From Gelatoporia subvermispora B (Eukaryota; Basidiomycota; Agaricomycetes; Polyporales; Gelatoporiaceae), in contig KB445792.1 of NCBI GenBank assembly GCA_000320605.2, forward strand, positions 1,989,581 through 2,053,580: a DNA stretch of 64,000 nucleotides. Reading direction: 5' to 3'. The stretch's first letter is position 1. Each line of letters starts with the position of its first letter. The position numbers and the translations under genes are program-made. Positions 1 to 11,527 of the stretch are shown piece after piece. The notes below the pieces were generated by a model that saw only the letters and a program-made list of their open reading frames with translations, did no database searches and was not told the origin of the DNA.

Positions 1-523
1 GTTTGAAATATGACGCAAACTCCCTCATATACATATCGAAAGCCATGGACCTTTTTGATCTAACAGCCCCTGCACTTTCGGATCTTCATCTCACATCTCC
101 TTTACCCCGGATTTCACCGCCACCATTGCCGCCATCACTTCGAGCCTCTCTTCCTTCACCTGCTCATATGCACTATCACACATCGTTGTCGCACTCGAAA
201 TCACACCCGCCGCCTCCTAATCCGCCACCGCACCTCCCTGATCTCGCTGAGGGCCTTCGGCCGCTCGCGAACACACCGACACTGGTGCTTGGTGTGCAGA
301 GCGACATCCTGTTCCCCGTTGAGCAGCAACGAGAGGTAGCGGATGCGCTTCGAATGGCAGGAAATCAAAACGTGAGCTACTTCGAGCTTGGTGGAGTATG
401 GGGTCACGATACATTCTTGTGAGTGTAGATCTCTTTCAGTTCTGCTCCTGATCTGATAGGGACGTGTCCTGCAGGTTGGATGTACAGAATGTCGGCGGTG
501 CGATTCGAGGCTTCCTATCCTGA
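1..523 (+). CDS. MET2: Homoserine O-acetyltransferase, C-terminal part (partial at window edge)
   Basis: Exons <1-418 and 475-523 (reading frame begins at base 3); the 5' part lies outside the window. The product transfers acetyl from acetyl-CoA to homoserine, entering methionine synthesis. Seen: the segment KYDANSLIYISKAMDLFDL near the left edge, typical of MET2-type alpha/beta hydrolases. Further on, LVLGVQSDILFP carries the Asp of the catalytic triad, and GGVWGHDTFL carries the His. A Ser/Pro-rich stretch of about 50 residues separates these blocks and is probably a lineage-specific loop. The intron (419-474) joins HDTFL to LDVQNVGGAIRGFLS and then TGA. The catalytic Ser is not in the window. 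Family assignment is firm; the symbol is by homology with the yeast enzyme. Confidence 0.9.
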
Positions 524-1240
524 TTGGTTGCACTCCATATCTCTTACTCACTGATACCGCCATACGTCCTTGTTCCCATCTATGTACATTTTATTGGACA
601 GGGTGTACTGTGTTCGGATGTACCTGGATATTGCCGGTGACTACAACATCGGCTGCCTCGTAGATCGAGATGATAGAGCGTGAGCCATCCGTGTCGTTGT
701 GTCTTATCGTTGAGTTATGCACCTTCTCCTGTCATTCTCGCGCATTGTGTCGCGGTGTAGAGCCTGAGGTTTCAATTTTCAATCCCGGTGCATATGCCTG
801 AACGCCTGAATTAGCGTGTTTGGTCACCTCGTCGACTGCCTGCATCATGATCGATTTCTTCTCCCTATTGTGTCACGTGATGTGACGACACGCTGCTCGC
901 TAGGCGTCTGGGATGCACCAAGGTCCAGACTCCAGCGACTGAACGCGAACCGTGACTGGCTTGGAGTTGCTACACCCCCGGAATTGTGGACTTGTCTTGG
1001 CGTCTCGCGGATGTGCATGCACCTATCTGATTTCTGACCTGCACGCTCACTCTCTGAGGCAACGTTTTCACCATGAGGATACGCGTGCGCTCGCCCCGAA
1101 GCCGGGCTCAGGCTGCCACTGACTTTCAGAACGCCACAGTCGTGAGTCTAAGGCGTGCAAATACGGTTCTTCGCCTCAACTCAACAAGACTGGCATGACA
1201 GAGGCTTAGTATTCAACGCCCTCACTATGGTCCGTTCACC
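524..1240. other. Intergenic, no gene seen
   Basis: 717 bp between MET2 and the aldehyde dehydrogenase. A 73-codon open frame at 816-1037 has no family signature and no splice partners. The stretch should hold the MET2 3' end and the downstream promoter. Confidence 0.6.
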
Positions 1241-3366
1241 ATGGACACTCAGGAGGAAATCCTCTCGCCGAGGAACGTAGGCCGTGAAGAGTGAGCACCA
1301 ATGTCCATGTGAGGAGACTGTGGCTGAGATCGAGCTTAGGTTTGCTGTGAAAAACCCTGCTACAGGAGAGCATATATCAACGTAATGTCTACAAAACATA
1401 TGAGCTGTGTTGAATGTCCGACCTGCCATATCTTTAGCATCTACATGTCGAATGAGCGCGACGCGAAAACTGCGATATATCACGCTAACGAGGTCTTCAA
1501 GTCCGGCGAGTGGTCAAAGTCACCCGCACAGATGCGGGCCGCGATCCTCTCCAACCTAGCGCGATCGCTTGAGGAGCGCATCGATGAGTTCGCGCAACTC
1601 GAGTCGATGCAGACCGGGAGGGCCATCAGAGAAATGCGGGCGCAAATTAGCCGGCTTCCAGAATGGCTGTGAGTTCAGTCAAAATCAAATACCTCATGCT
1701 CCTGTACGAGCTCATCCCAGAGACTACTATGCAGGCTTGCTGCGAACGCGCCAGGACTTCATCGCTCCGACCCATGGTAAACTGCTGAACTATGTGCAAC
1801 GGGTGCCCCTTGGGGTCGTTGCTCAAATCACTGTGAGCTTTCCTGTGAATTGTAGTTCGCATACATTAACGTGAATGGGGAATCCTCAGCCGTTCAACCA
1901 TCCGTTACTCATAGCGATGAAGAAGATCGTGCCTGCACTTGCTGCTGGGAATTCTGTCATTGTCAAGCCTAGCGAGCTTGCGCCCATCTCCGTGCTCGAA
2001 TTCGCCGAAATGGCCATCGCGGAGGGAGGTATGTGATGGCATTCTTAGTTCCCGTTGGGTATCATCTAAGGAGGAATTGTTGGTGTCAGTTCCATTTGGC
2101 GCCTTATCCGTCCTTCCTGGGTACGGCCGAACCATCGCCAAGACGTTGGCTTCGGACCCAATGGTCCGCAAAGTTGATATCACAGTGAGCCGTCTTCCTC
2201 CTTTGATCGAAGCCATCTCACTGGCTGTAATAAACAGGCAGGGACCGATACTGGGCGGATCCTTGGTGGGATCGTGGGATCGAATTTAGCGGCATTCACT
2301 GCCGAGTTAGGCGGGAAGGTACATCTCATGGCCATGCTAGGACTACAAGCACGACTCTGACTTGTCACTACACAGGCACCCATCATAGTCTACAACGATG
2401 CTGATCCCGTCAGTGCCGCCAACGGTGCTGCTTTCGCTTGCTTCGTGGCATCTGGTCAGACATGTGTATCTGGAACCCGACTGATCGTCCAGGACAAGAT
2501 ATATGATGAGTTCATGAGACTCTTCATGCAGAAGGTTCAGATTGTGAGGGCTGGCATGGGCGACCGTGCGTGATTTCGCATCTCTTGGCCGGGACTGATG
2601 TTGACTTGTCATAACAGCGATGAACCCTCAGTGTACAATGGGCTCGATTATCAGCTCTCGGCAGCTTGAACGTATTGAGAAGATCGTACAACGTCCAGGA
2701 GCGGGCAAGATCCTAGCAGGCGGGCATCGCCTAACCGACAAATCCTCGTTGGACGGTTTTGATTTCTCCAAGGGAAGCTTCTTCCCTCCCACAGTGATCA
2801 CCGACGTTGCTATTGAGGATGATCTATGGAGGGAAGAAGTGTTCGGGCCTGTCGTTGTCGTCCAACCCTTCAAGGTTAGTGGCGTGATATAACCCCAGCG
2901 TCAATGCTGATGATCGCCCCTAGGACGACACCGAGGGTGTTATCCTTGCAAACGCCTGCAAGTATGGCCTTGGTGCAGGAATATGGACCAGGGATCTTTT
3001 CAGAGCTCATCAAGTGGCGAGCGAGATAGAAGCCGGCATTGTTTGGGTCAACACACACCACCGCAATGACCCCAGTTCGCCATGGCAAGTGACTCACGAT
3101 TCGTCCCATTTAGTTTCATACTAAGGCGCACTCCACTACTAGGGGCGGCATGAAGGAAAGCGGTATTGGCAGGGAGAATGGAATCGAAGCGCTTGAAGCT
3201 TGTACGTCACCCGATCTGATCGTCCCCGCGATGGCAAGTACTTAGTCCTGCATCCGTAGACACTCAAAGCAAGTCGACCATCATCAACACCGCATCGATC
3301 GAAGAGACTCGTCAAGCTCAAGACTGGTTTGCTGAGGACGATAGCGCGGAGACACGCTACGGATAA
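1241..3366 (+). CDS. Aldehyde dehydrogenase (NAD(P)+-dependent, ALDH superfamily)
   Basis: Twelve exons: 1241-1290, 1340-1381, 1438-1668, 1721-1832, 1890-2028, 2090-2184, 2238-2318, 2376-2565, 2618-2874, 2924-3084, 3143-3201, 3260-3366. They give 507 aa, the usual length of the family. The start lies in a CACCATGG context and opens a frame that joins through two short introns to VKNPATGEHI, the typical ALDH N-terminal block. The general-base Glu is about residue 246 (TAELGGK) and the nucleophile Cys is about residue 280 (ASGQTCVSGTR). EVFGPVVVV and GGMKESGIG are also present. The Rossmann region has TPFNHPLL in place of the common WNFP, as in benzaldehyde/salicylaldehyde-type enzymes, so an aromatic or aliphatic aldehyde is plausible; substrate unknown. 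Intron 10 (3085-3142) uses a GC donor. Confidence 0.93.
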
Positions 3367-3752
3367 TGAACAGCTGCTTGTCAGTACACTTACGCCATCA
3401 GTGCATTTCATGAAACAGTTGTCGTGAGGCAAAGACCCCACTGTTTGACGCTCGATAAAGAGTTACTGCAAATGTATTAATTCCACTGACGCGAATGTCA
3501 TGTCGAACATTGCGGGCCCGATTTCGCGTTTGTAGTGCCTTCTTTGACAGGTGCGAACGTAGTGGCCCCGCATGTCCACGCCTTTCCGATCACAGCGCAG
3601 ATCTTGCCCTGCCGAGCCCCTTGAGCGTGGCAGTTTATGTCCACAGCTATAAGTATGAGTGGCAACCAGCCATCTAGCCAGGAGGCGACCACCAGCTGTT
3701 TTTTCTCAGCCTCAGTTGGTTGATTCGTCTTTGAAAGGCACATATACACCCT
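3367..3752. promoter_or_regulatory. Intergenic, promoter of the small membrane-protein gene
   Basis: A TATAAG element at 3648-3653 lies about 100 bp upstream of the ATG at 3753, a plausible core promoter distance. Nothing else recognised. Confidence 0.4.
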
Positions 3753-4324
3753 ATGTCTGCAATCACAGTGAGTATCGGTCCCGTCTTGCTACAGATGCAT
3801 CAGCATAAACATCAACCATCTTCTCCAGAACGATCCTGCGTCGGTGCCCAATGAGCGGGCTACGGCCTTCCAGGCGCCCAGCGACGTAGGTGATTGGATT
3901 CTACGCCCTAAAGCTGAGTTTCATTATCCGAACCAGGTAGCAGGATCAGTAGCGCGGAGGCGAGACACCAAGCTGAATACTACCCTCAGCCGCCTATCTC
4001 GCACAAAGCAGAATGAAAGTCTCGATCGTTCTTCTGTGATGCTCACTCCGGAAGATCCGGAAAGGTGGCCGATGGAGAGGATCCTATGGGCTGTAGGGTT
4101 CTTGTTCTTTCCTTGCTGGATCGTTGGCGCTTTGTGGAATCCAAGCGGCCTCTCCGATACATGTACGTTCTCAACCATACTCAGCGATGGGATTGCATTC
4201 ATGGGCAACGGACAAATTTACAGTCGCTGGAATGTATCGCTGGCGCTCGCAGGTCATGGCCATGATCGTCTGCTACGTGATCGCTGGCGTCATCGCGGTT
4301 GAATCCATATACAAAGGAAAGTGA
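3753..4324 (+). CDS. Small two-pass membrane protein, function unknown
   Basis: Exons 3753-3767, 3829-4162 and 4224-4324; 149 aa. The first exon codes only five residues (MSAIT) and joins in frame. Residues 1-85 are polar and Arg/Ser-rich, without a signal peptide, and are probably cytosolic. TM1 is about residues 90-108 (ILWAVGFLFFPCWIVGALW), followed by a short loop. A Tyr-Arg-Trp-Arg motif precedes TM2, about residues 127-143 (VMAMIVCYVIAGVIAV), and the basic tail ends YKGK. I do not recognise a named family. The RWR motif before TM2 and the WxxGFxxFPxWxxG pattern in TM1 look like conserved features rather than random sequence. The gene is convergent with VPS60, 125 bp apart. Confidence 0.7.
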
Positions 4325-4449
4325 TGTTGCTTCAGTCGGGATGGTCATGAAGTATGCTATGGCTCCGCTCTGCACCTTGTCTGCAGACCGTTACTATACA
4401 CGTGGTGCTACAAGGATCGTACAATGTCCCTCCGATGCGAATTCATTGT

Positions 4450-5365
4450 TTAAGCGGACGTCCTGACAGCCTCTTTGTGTTCCGTCTGCATATATGTGAG
4501 TTTCATGATAGTCATGTAAGTCCAACATACACGAACCTCAGTGAGCTCCACCGGAGCTTCATCAATGAAATCTGGAGCTTTGCTCAGGTCTGCCAGATAT
4601 GAGGCCCCCTCCTCCTCCCCATCCAGTTCCAGTGCATCAAGTTCTACAATATTTGTCAGAGTCCACAAGAGTTACCACTCGTCGGAGACGTACCAGCTTG
4701 AAGGTCCGCCTCATCGAGCTCGTCAGGTACAGCGTAAGATCGAGCGAGACTCTCCTGTATCTCATTCGCCTGTTCCAGTAGATCCTCCATATCATAGTGC
4801 ATGTTCTGTCGCAGCAGACATGATTAGGCACAGCGGCATGGTAGGGGTGTCATTCAGGACGTACCTCGATCTTGTCGATGTCAATTTTCCCGTACTGCTT
4901 TCGTAGCTCCTTGTTTGCTTGTTTCATGGCGTCCACGGTGGCCATAGTGTTGCGCAAGTTTTCAGTCGCGAGAGCAGCCGACTCCATGTTGAACGTTTGC
5001 TGCGTGAGCTGCGCAAGCTGGTTCTCGTACATGCGCTTCTGCTTGAGAGTACGAAGTGCACGTTCTTGTACTGCGTTCTGCAAGTGTAGGAAATCGTGAT
5101 ATATGACATACCGTTGCAGTAGGGCGGTGTTCCGTGCATACCTTACCGGGCCCGTTGCGTAGCTTGCTCATTTGGTCCTTGTATCTCGCGAGCTCACCAT
5201 CCAGCTTCTTGATCTTAACTTCAATGGATGCAACTCGTGTGTCTGTCTGCCACAGATACTCAGACCCCATGCACTGTGGCCTGAGGGCTGACTTACGGAG
5301 GAGATGGCATCCTGTAGCGTTGGGCGCGGCTTCTTGCTCGCGGAGGTACCGAAGATGCGATTCAT
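4450..5365 (-). CDS. VPS60: ESCRT-III-associated Snf7-family protein Vps60/CHMP5
   Basis: Exons in transcript order: 5297-5365, 5142-5246, 4865-5077, 4694-4805, 4537-4643, 4450-4485; 213 aa, as expected for CHMP5/Vps60. It starts MNRIFGT, the classic family N-terminus. It continues through the basic helix 1 (VASIEVKIKKLDGELARYKD), NAVQERALRTLKQKRMYE and KQYGKIDIDKIE, to the acidic C-terminal EDLLEQANEIQESL and ELDALELDGEEEG segments that bind Vta1/LIP5. It acts on endosomes in multivesicular-body sorting, regulating Vps4. The last intron (4486-4536, 51 bp) is a multiple of three with no stop, so a retained form would still be open. Very secure identification. Confidence 0.95.
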
Positions 5366-5833
5366 TGTGGAGAAGATGAAGACGCTGGAGATCACCTGAA
5401 GGTATGTGAAACGCGAAATATCAGGTAGCAGTTGGGTAGATATACAGTGGCGTTGGCGAGCTCGCCAGACGGTCGCCTCGGAGTACGATGTGAAGGCAGT
5501 CCTGGGAAAGGCAATGTCCGATAAAGTCGGGATGAGGGTTTGAGCGCTTTCGGAAAGCGCCTGTTGTGGTTCAACTCAGGCTTCCCAGCTGAGCTTCTCA
5601 TTCATAACTTGCTCACGGACCCAACGCTATCAAAGTGGGCATTCCTCGACGTCAATACCAACGTAGATTTCTTACTGGAATATTACAGCAGATCTATCTG
5701 CAATCAACTACCTGTGCGGCGACCAACCCAAGGGCCCGGAGACGGAATACAGGCCATTTGAGCAGTATTTTCAGCCACGTTGGAAGACTGGTGTGTTCCT
5801 CACTGGGATGGTGACCTCTGAACTTGACATCTG
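5366..5833. other. Intergenic between VPS60 and the first kinase-like gene
   Basis: Should contain the VPS60 promoter. A 73-codon open frame (5540-5761) ends in TGA before it could join the kinase-like frame, and I cannot splice it on. A GTGTGT...TTTGACAG stretch just before and across the next gene's start resembles an intron and recurs at the second paralogue. Confidence 0.45.
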
Positions 5834-6676
5834 ATGATACACGATTTTGACAGGGAGAAACACGCCTGCATTGACCGCTGCCAGTCAGCTCCTCCCAGAT
5901 CTCGCCCTGAGTTAGGGCCTGTCCCCTACGGCCGCCTAGATTTTACTATTGATCTTCGTATTGATCCCGGACTACTGAAACCATTCGCCAAACAGTATGT
6001 CCTACGCGAAAGTACCAGTACCACGGTCATTCTCTTGGATGATCGATACATCCTGAAGCTCCTGCCTCAAGCCCATGACGTAGAGGAAACTGTTGCGATC
6101 ATGAAATTGGCTAGCGCGGTTATCCCGGTCCCCCACGTATATTCGTACGGCTACTCGGGAAACTGCAGCTTCATCTTTGTGCAATATATTAATGGACATA
6201 CTCTGGACCACTATATTCGGAAGGATGGACGACATCTTTCGACACATCCTCACCTTCTGCATTATGTCGACTACATTGTACACAACCTGGCGCTGCTCGG
6301 CATTTCTCACAACGACCTCTATCCCCGAAATATTATTGTGGATGAGCAACTATGCTTACTGAGCGTTATTGATTGGGATGGCGCTGGTCCTTGGCATAAA
6401 TCTCAGGAATATATCAACCGGGTGCAATGTGGTGCGTTGGAAGACACAGGATTCCTAAAATACGAGCCGTGGACGCATGATTGGGATCATATTTTCCGGA
6501 GGTATTGTTCGGATGTGATGGATTGTCTTGTCACATGGGCCAATGACTCCTTCGACGCTCGGCACGATATCAGATGCAACGTTCCATGGACCGGGTTTTG
6601 GCGATCGGACTATTGGCCCGGAAATGCTTACTGTCTGAAATCGGGTCAGTTATGTCGTGCGATCTCACAAGCATAA
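5834..6676 (+). CDS. Kinase-like (aminoglycoside phosphotransferase-type) protein, copy 1
   Basis: Single exon, 280 aa. The fold markers are ILKLLPQ (likely nucleotide-binding Lys), then HNDLYPRNIIVD, a Brenner-type H-x-D-x-x-x-x-N catalytic loop, and the metal-binding VIDWDGAGPW. The C-terminal WTHDWDHIFRRYC block ties it to the fungal kinase-like family expanded in agaricomycetes; substrates of that family are unknown. It shares most motifs with 9706-10542. The start chosen (MIHDFDREK) aligns with MFIDREK of copy 2. In both genes the codons for this start lie in a segment that also reads as an intron end (TTGACAG), so an upstream 5' exon is possible, but no in-frame ATG was found there. Confidence 0.8.
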   Translation: MIHDFDREKHACIDRCQSAPPRSRPELGPVPYGRLDFTIDLRIDPGLLKPFAKQYVLRESTSTTVILLDDRYILKLLPQAHDVEETVAIMKLASAVIPVPHVYSYGYSGNCSFIFVQYINGHTLDHYIRKDGRHLSTHPHLLHYVDYIVHNLALLGISHNDLYPRNIIVDEQLCLLSVIDWDGAGPWHKSQEYINRVQCGALEDTGFLKYEPWTHDWDHIFRRYCSDVMDCLVTWANDSFDARHDIRCNVPWTGFWRSDYWPGNAYCLKSGQLCRAISQA

Positions 6677-9600
6677 GTCCCGCATTGACGATGTAATATA
6701 GGGATCATCAGTAGCAGCCGTCGGGCTTACGACCAAGGTCATCCGATCCGCACCGCCTCATCGCCCTGTGCCTACCTGTACGGCATCTTATCCCAACGAC
6801 TAGTGAATCTCGTGTCGTTCAATGTATCAGCATCACGCAGTTCTCGTTCGATGTAGGAGTACATGCACGAAGATACGTTCTGGGGCTATCTCCTGGCCGG
6901 TACAGATTCTGTATTCTCTCTTATGATGTACGTCGTTGCAAGTTGTAAATGCTATTGACTGTGGTGACTCGGTTTCTGTCGATGTCGGTTCAAATACGAT
7001 GATCTCGGTGTTCGCACCCTCTGGCTCATCACCGTCAACCCTTTCGATCACGCGGTCAGAGAATGGAGTCAGACAGTAATCACTGACTCAGTCTTTCGGT
7101 AGCAATAACACGTCCTTCTGATGAGGCGTAAAAGGCGAACGCCTGCATTCAGATTCTCATTATGTTGCACAATTGGCGTAGAATAGCACTACTGCCAACC
7201 ATGAAGCTCAGAGTCATGTTTCGGCATCGCTCCACGCATCTCCGCAGCAACCAGTCTGGGAAAGTAACAACGGCGATATACAAGACCTGCCGAATCAGGC
7301 CACTATGACTCCTTGATGCCTTCTTCCATATTTCTCCAGCAATCAGCCGCGACGACCGCGGATGATTATATACCAGGTCATGCGACTATGCTGTATTTTT
7401 TCTCTCAGCTTTCTAGCCCCTCATACAGCTTAGCTTACTGACAGCGAGATCGAGTCTCAAAATCACCTATCAGTAGCGATCACCGCTCTGAAGACGTCTC
7501 CACTTTCGCTACCGGCTGCGGTCATTCTGGGACGCGAACGATGACTCAGAACAATTCGCAGCTGGTGCATAAATACGTCGCTCCTCGGGAGCTACTGAAT
7601 CAAATTTGAGGCTTCAGGCATGTCCGTCCTCCTATTGATCTTTCCCCATCTGTAGTATGTTCATAATCCCACCGTTCGTTATGGGCCCCACAAAGTTATA
7701 AAACTGCGTTACAGCTGATGTGCTGATACGAAATGGCCTACATATGTACTGCAACTAATCGCATTCGATCGAGGCTTCCATACCTCGCGTCAGAACGTCT
7801 GCTCTGTTAAGAGTAGAGCGGCCCACCTCAGTCTGCTCCAGTTTTGATACGGCAACATCGCCGTTCTCGCACACTGGTGTTTCGCGGTCAAACAGTTTGA
7901 GAGCTAGTAGGTTGATAGTATCGAGTCAATTCAGGACCGCCAACTCATCTTTCCTGCGCGATGTCTATGATTCTCGACTGGACGAACCACGCTACGACTG
8001 CCAGTCTCGCGAGCCTTCTGACGAGCCTTATACCAGTACTCGTTTATTGCGGATCCGCTATGGGGAACGCTCTTCTTCCGGTGTGGAGAGCTACATGATA
8101 GTTAATGTTGCTTGGTCACAATTACTGTAGATATCACATATTGCTCAGAGCGGTACATGTTCAGCGGGGCTATGTAATGCTACTATTATGCTAGTAGACG
8201 TGCGGTGCCAAACGCTAGCATGATTCACTTGATCTACTACGTTTTTGTTACGGCTCCTGGGTAGCGGTAGTGAACATTTACGAGACTTGCATTGTCCGTC
8301 ACGACTCCTTGTTGTCCGCCTTCATATTTTTGCGATAATGGATCGCAATGACTACGGATCCTTGTGTATGGGCACCTGAAGACTTTTTTGTCCTCCTTCA
8401 TATGGTTGTCTCAGATATCAAACAGTCCCTGCCAGTGATACAGGGAAGGAAACGTCTCGACGATGAATACTCGGCATGTCATACGTAACAATGAGGGGAA
8501 CTCATTCCCGTAACCCTCGCTGACAAAAATCTATGGTCTTTTATCAGATGACATCTTCCAATTTTGATCACTAACCCAAACGAAACGATGGTGTGGTGCC
8601 CATGTTCGTTCTTATTTGGTTGATTTGATCGCTGGCCGACTTTTTAGGTTCTGTCAGGAGTTCAAGGAGATATGATCCATCACGGCACGCGTTGTAACTT
8701 TGGATATTTTCCCTGCCCCATATTTCCACTGTTGTAGTCAGTGGTTATGGTTCATTGGATCGATACACGCCGATCATCGGATATTTTCCGAGTATTGAAC
8801 TTTGTAAACCCCACGAGACTCACCAGTCGTGGTGTTCGGGAAAATACAAAGCATGTATTATTCCGACTCGGGAGCTAGGACTGTAGTACGAATCAGAGTG
8901 TGATCACAACTTGTATCACGATATTCGTGATGAACACCAGCGTCGAGGTCAACGTGGCACATTGCTCATCGGCGAGGTATTTGTGAAGGCTTTGTCTTGG
9001 CAGACGTCCATGGATGACTTCTGCTCGCATTGGCCGCAAGTGAGACTTTTATTGGTTCCAGGACTATCTATCATCTAGGGCCCAGGGTTTTACGCTTCGT
9101 GGCTGGTATTCTAAGTGATCACACCTCACATAGCTCACATGACTAACTCTCAGACCTCTTAACTCACGAGCACGAGGGGACTTTGTGATGCCTTAACCCT
9201 TATACTAGTAGTCAATGCATGCTCCTGTCTTCTGTCCTTCAGCGGGTGTGCCGTAACAGTAGCACACCTGTCGCAATCCATGCACTCTTCATCGGTTATC
9301 TTTGATCTCATTAGCCAAGTGGATACGTCCGGTTCCTTTTGATGTGACGTACGATGATATTGCTGCGCGTCGCGTCGACCTACCAGGTGCCGTTTAGTAC
9401 GACTGTCCTTCTGAGCGCTAGCCTACCTCAGGACATAATGGCGCCGGGCCGAGTTGAATGTGACTGACCGTCGATCTGCGATCGCCTCGGCACCGCAACA
9501 CTTGACGCCCATCGAAGTTGAACTTGTTGAACTCCGCCGCATTCATAACTTAAACCTGTGCGTGCCCTCATCCCTGCAGTTTATCCAGTCTGTTGGATCA

Positions 9601-9705
9601 AGGATAACTAGTCTGCTCTTGCTACAAACGTTCTCAAAACACGTAGTGTTATGCTCAGCTATCAGTGTGTAGTAACATGTTTGTGCGTCGGTATGTACAG
9701 TACTC
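6677..9705. other. About 3 kb without a supportable gene
   Basis: Only short open frames occur (up to about 77 codons), none with motifs, joinable exons or similarity to the flanking kinase-like genes that I can see. The sequence looks more AT-rich and stop-dense than neighbouring coding DNA. No terminal repeats or transposon protein motifs were recognised. Confidence 0.55.
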
Positions 9706-10542
9706 ATGTTTATTGACAGGGAAAAGCGTTTGGCCAGCAAACGTCCTAGATCCACACCTCCTATTTCCAAGCACGAGTTTGGGCCGCGTCCGGATGACCG
9801 ACTCGACTTGGATTCCAAACTCCAAGTGGACGCAGCCCTTCTCCGGCCCTACGCAGAAGCAGTCACGTTGCTGGCCACCCTAAACACGACAGTCATACTT
9901 CTGGACAAGAAGTATATACTCAAACTCCTGCCGTCAGGTCAAGACATACATGAGACCGTCGCCATCATGCGGCTTGCAAGCACAGCCATTCCAGTCCCAC
10001 ACGTGTATGATTACGGATACTCGGGGAACTGCAGCTTCATTCGCATGGAGTATGTGGTGGGCTTCACCTTGGACGCCTATATACGGTATCACGGTCGTCA
10101 ACTTTCCACATCACCACAAGTGCTGCAGCAGATCGATAACATTGTGGCAAGCCTTGCGCGCCTCGATATCTCTCACAACGATCTCTACCCCAGAAACATC
10201 ATCGTAGATGACTATCTGTGCATCATTAGCGTCGTAGACTGGGATGGCGCGGCACCGTGGCACAACTCTCAGGAGTATACCAGACGGGTGCGCTTTGGTA
10301 CTGTGGTAGCCGAATGCGTTCTCAAGGACGAGCCATGGCTGCATGACTGGGACCACATATTTCGTAGATATTGCCCAGATGCTATGGAATGCTGTACATC
10401 GTGGAAAGACCTGCGCTCGTTACCTTGGTATCTCCGTAGACGAAAGGACCCCTGGACTGGCTTTTGGCGACCAGATCATTGGCCCGGTCTCCTACCTTGG
10501 CTGGCCCCGGAGCGCACTGCCAGTAGGTTATCTTCACTCTAG
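9706..10542 (+). CDS. Kinase-like (aminoglycoside phosphotransferase-type) protein, copy 2
   Basis: Single exon, 278 aa, direct-repeat paralogue of 5834-6676. Conserved blocks include TTVILLD-(D/K)-YILKLLP, IPVPHVY-YGYSGNCSFI, SHNDLYPRNIIVD, VDWDGAAPWHNSQEY, HDWDHIFRRYC and PWTGFWR. The catalytic Asp (HND), the downstream Asn and the DWD metal site are intact, so it is expected to be an active phosphotransferase fold. No signal peptide or membrane segment. Differences cluster in residues 10-50 and at the C-terminus. The two copies lie in the same orientation with about 3 kb of gene-free DNA between them, which suggests an old tandem duplication. Function unknown beyond the fold. Confidence 0.8.
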   Translation: MFIDREKRLASKRPRSTPPISKHEFGPRPDDRLDLDSKLQVDAALLRPYAEAVTLLATLNTTVILLDKKYILKLLPSGQDIHETVAIMRLASTAIPVPHVYDYGYSGNCSFIRMEYVVGFTLDAYIRYHGRQLSTSPQVLQQIDNIVASLARLDISHNDLYPRNIIVDDYLCIISVVDWDGAAPWHNSQEYTRRVRFGTVVAECVLKDEPWLHDWDHIFRRYCPDAMECCTSWKDLRSLPWYLRRRKDPWTGFWRPDHWPGLLPWLAPERTASRLSSL

Positions 10543-11527
10543 CCTGAGGGTCATAGCATATTGACACGGTTGATTTAGTTCACTAGACAGCTGATGTGAA
10601 GCTCGTTTTCCGTTCACTCTCTTATCCGGTATTCCCGTTCTTTCGACTGCGATAGGCGCCACGGAAGGCGTATTGGTTTCGACCAGAACAGTATGTAAAG
10701 GAATGCAGCTTACTGGAAAATAATAGAGAATTGTTTGTGACGACCGGTACGACCGGTGCTGTGTCATCTCACTGGACGCCGAGTACAGTTGGCTTGTTCT
10801 ATATCAGTGATTATCGGATCAAGAGGCATGAGGGAACATAATTCTCGCTCTTGTAGAGGGCCTTTTCTGACTCGACTTGGACCAGTCACTGGTCGACATT
10901 GGACAAGGCTGGAAGTCAGCAAGCGTAATCACAATACTAGCGGCGAGATCCGAGTCACCTTCGGACGTATTACTCGATTGTATCCGCTCGGTGCGGTTGC
11001 TATCTTGATCAATGAATGTGGCCAATTTGCGGTACTCCCCTTGTTCTCCGTCTTGGGAACCTAGCTTGAAGTGAGTCAACGGAGGTTTTGGGTCAGTACG
11101 ATACCTCTTGCAACACTTGTCGAATATCGATGGTGATGCTCCAGATGTATGCCGGGAGAGGATACAGCTGAGTAATTTTCTCATTGTCCGACGTGTACGT
11201 CGAATTGTATTGACATACTCCACAACCAGATCAGAAGCTTGTGTGACTACTTCCATAGCCATCGATATCGTAGATTCCGGAATCGTGCGGCCTGTGCTGT
11301 GATTATGCGGCGCGCATCCGGCACCGCTCGTGTCGTGTCACCATCGATTTCTTGCTTCTACATCTGATATCGAGGAACTAGCTACGCTGATGCGACTGCA
11401 GTGACCATAGGTGATTCGATTCGGTACCGACGAATGTGGCAGTTAGCATAAATACCCCCAAGCTCCAGGCAAGTTGGAATGTGCAGAGCCGATGCAGAGC
11501 TGATCCTCGTCATACTCCACGCCAGCC
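10543..11527. other. Intergenic; weak open frame only
   Basis: A 147-codon minus-strand frame (10819-11262) has no recognisable family. It holds one potential intron but does not give a better model. A CATAAATA element (11447-11454) lies about 75 bp upstream of the next gene's ATG and could serve as its TATA box. Confidence 0.4.

Noticed and set aside
10819..11262. 147-codon minus-strand frame
   Set aside because: Composition is unremarkable, there is no family signature, and trial splicing did not improve it.
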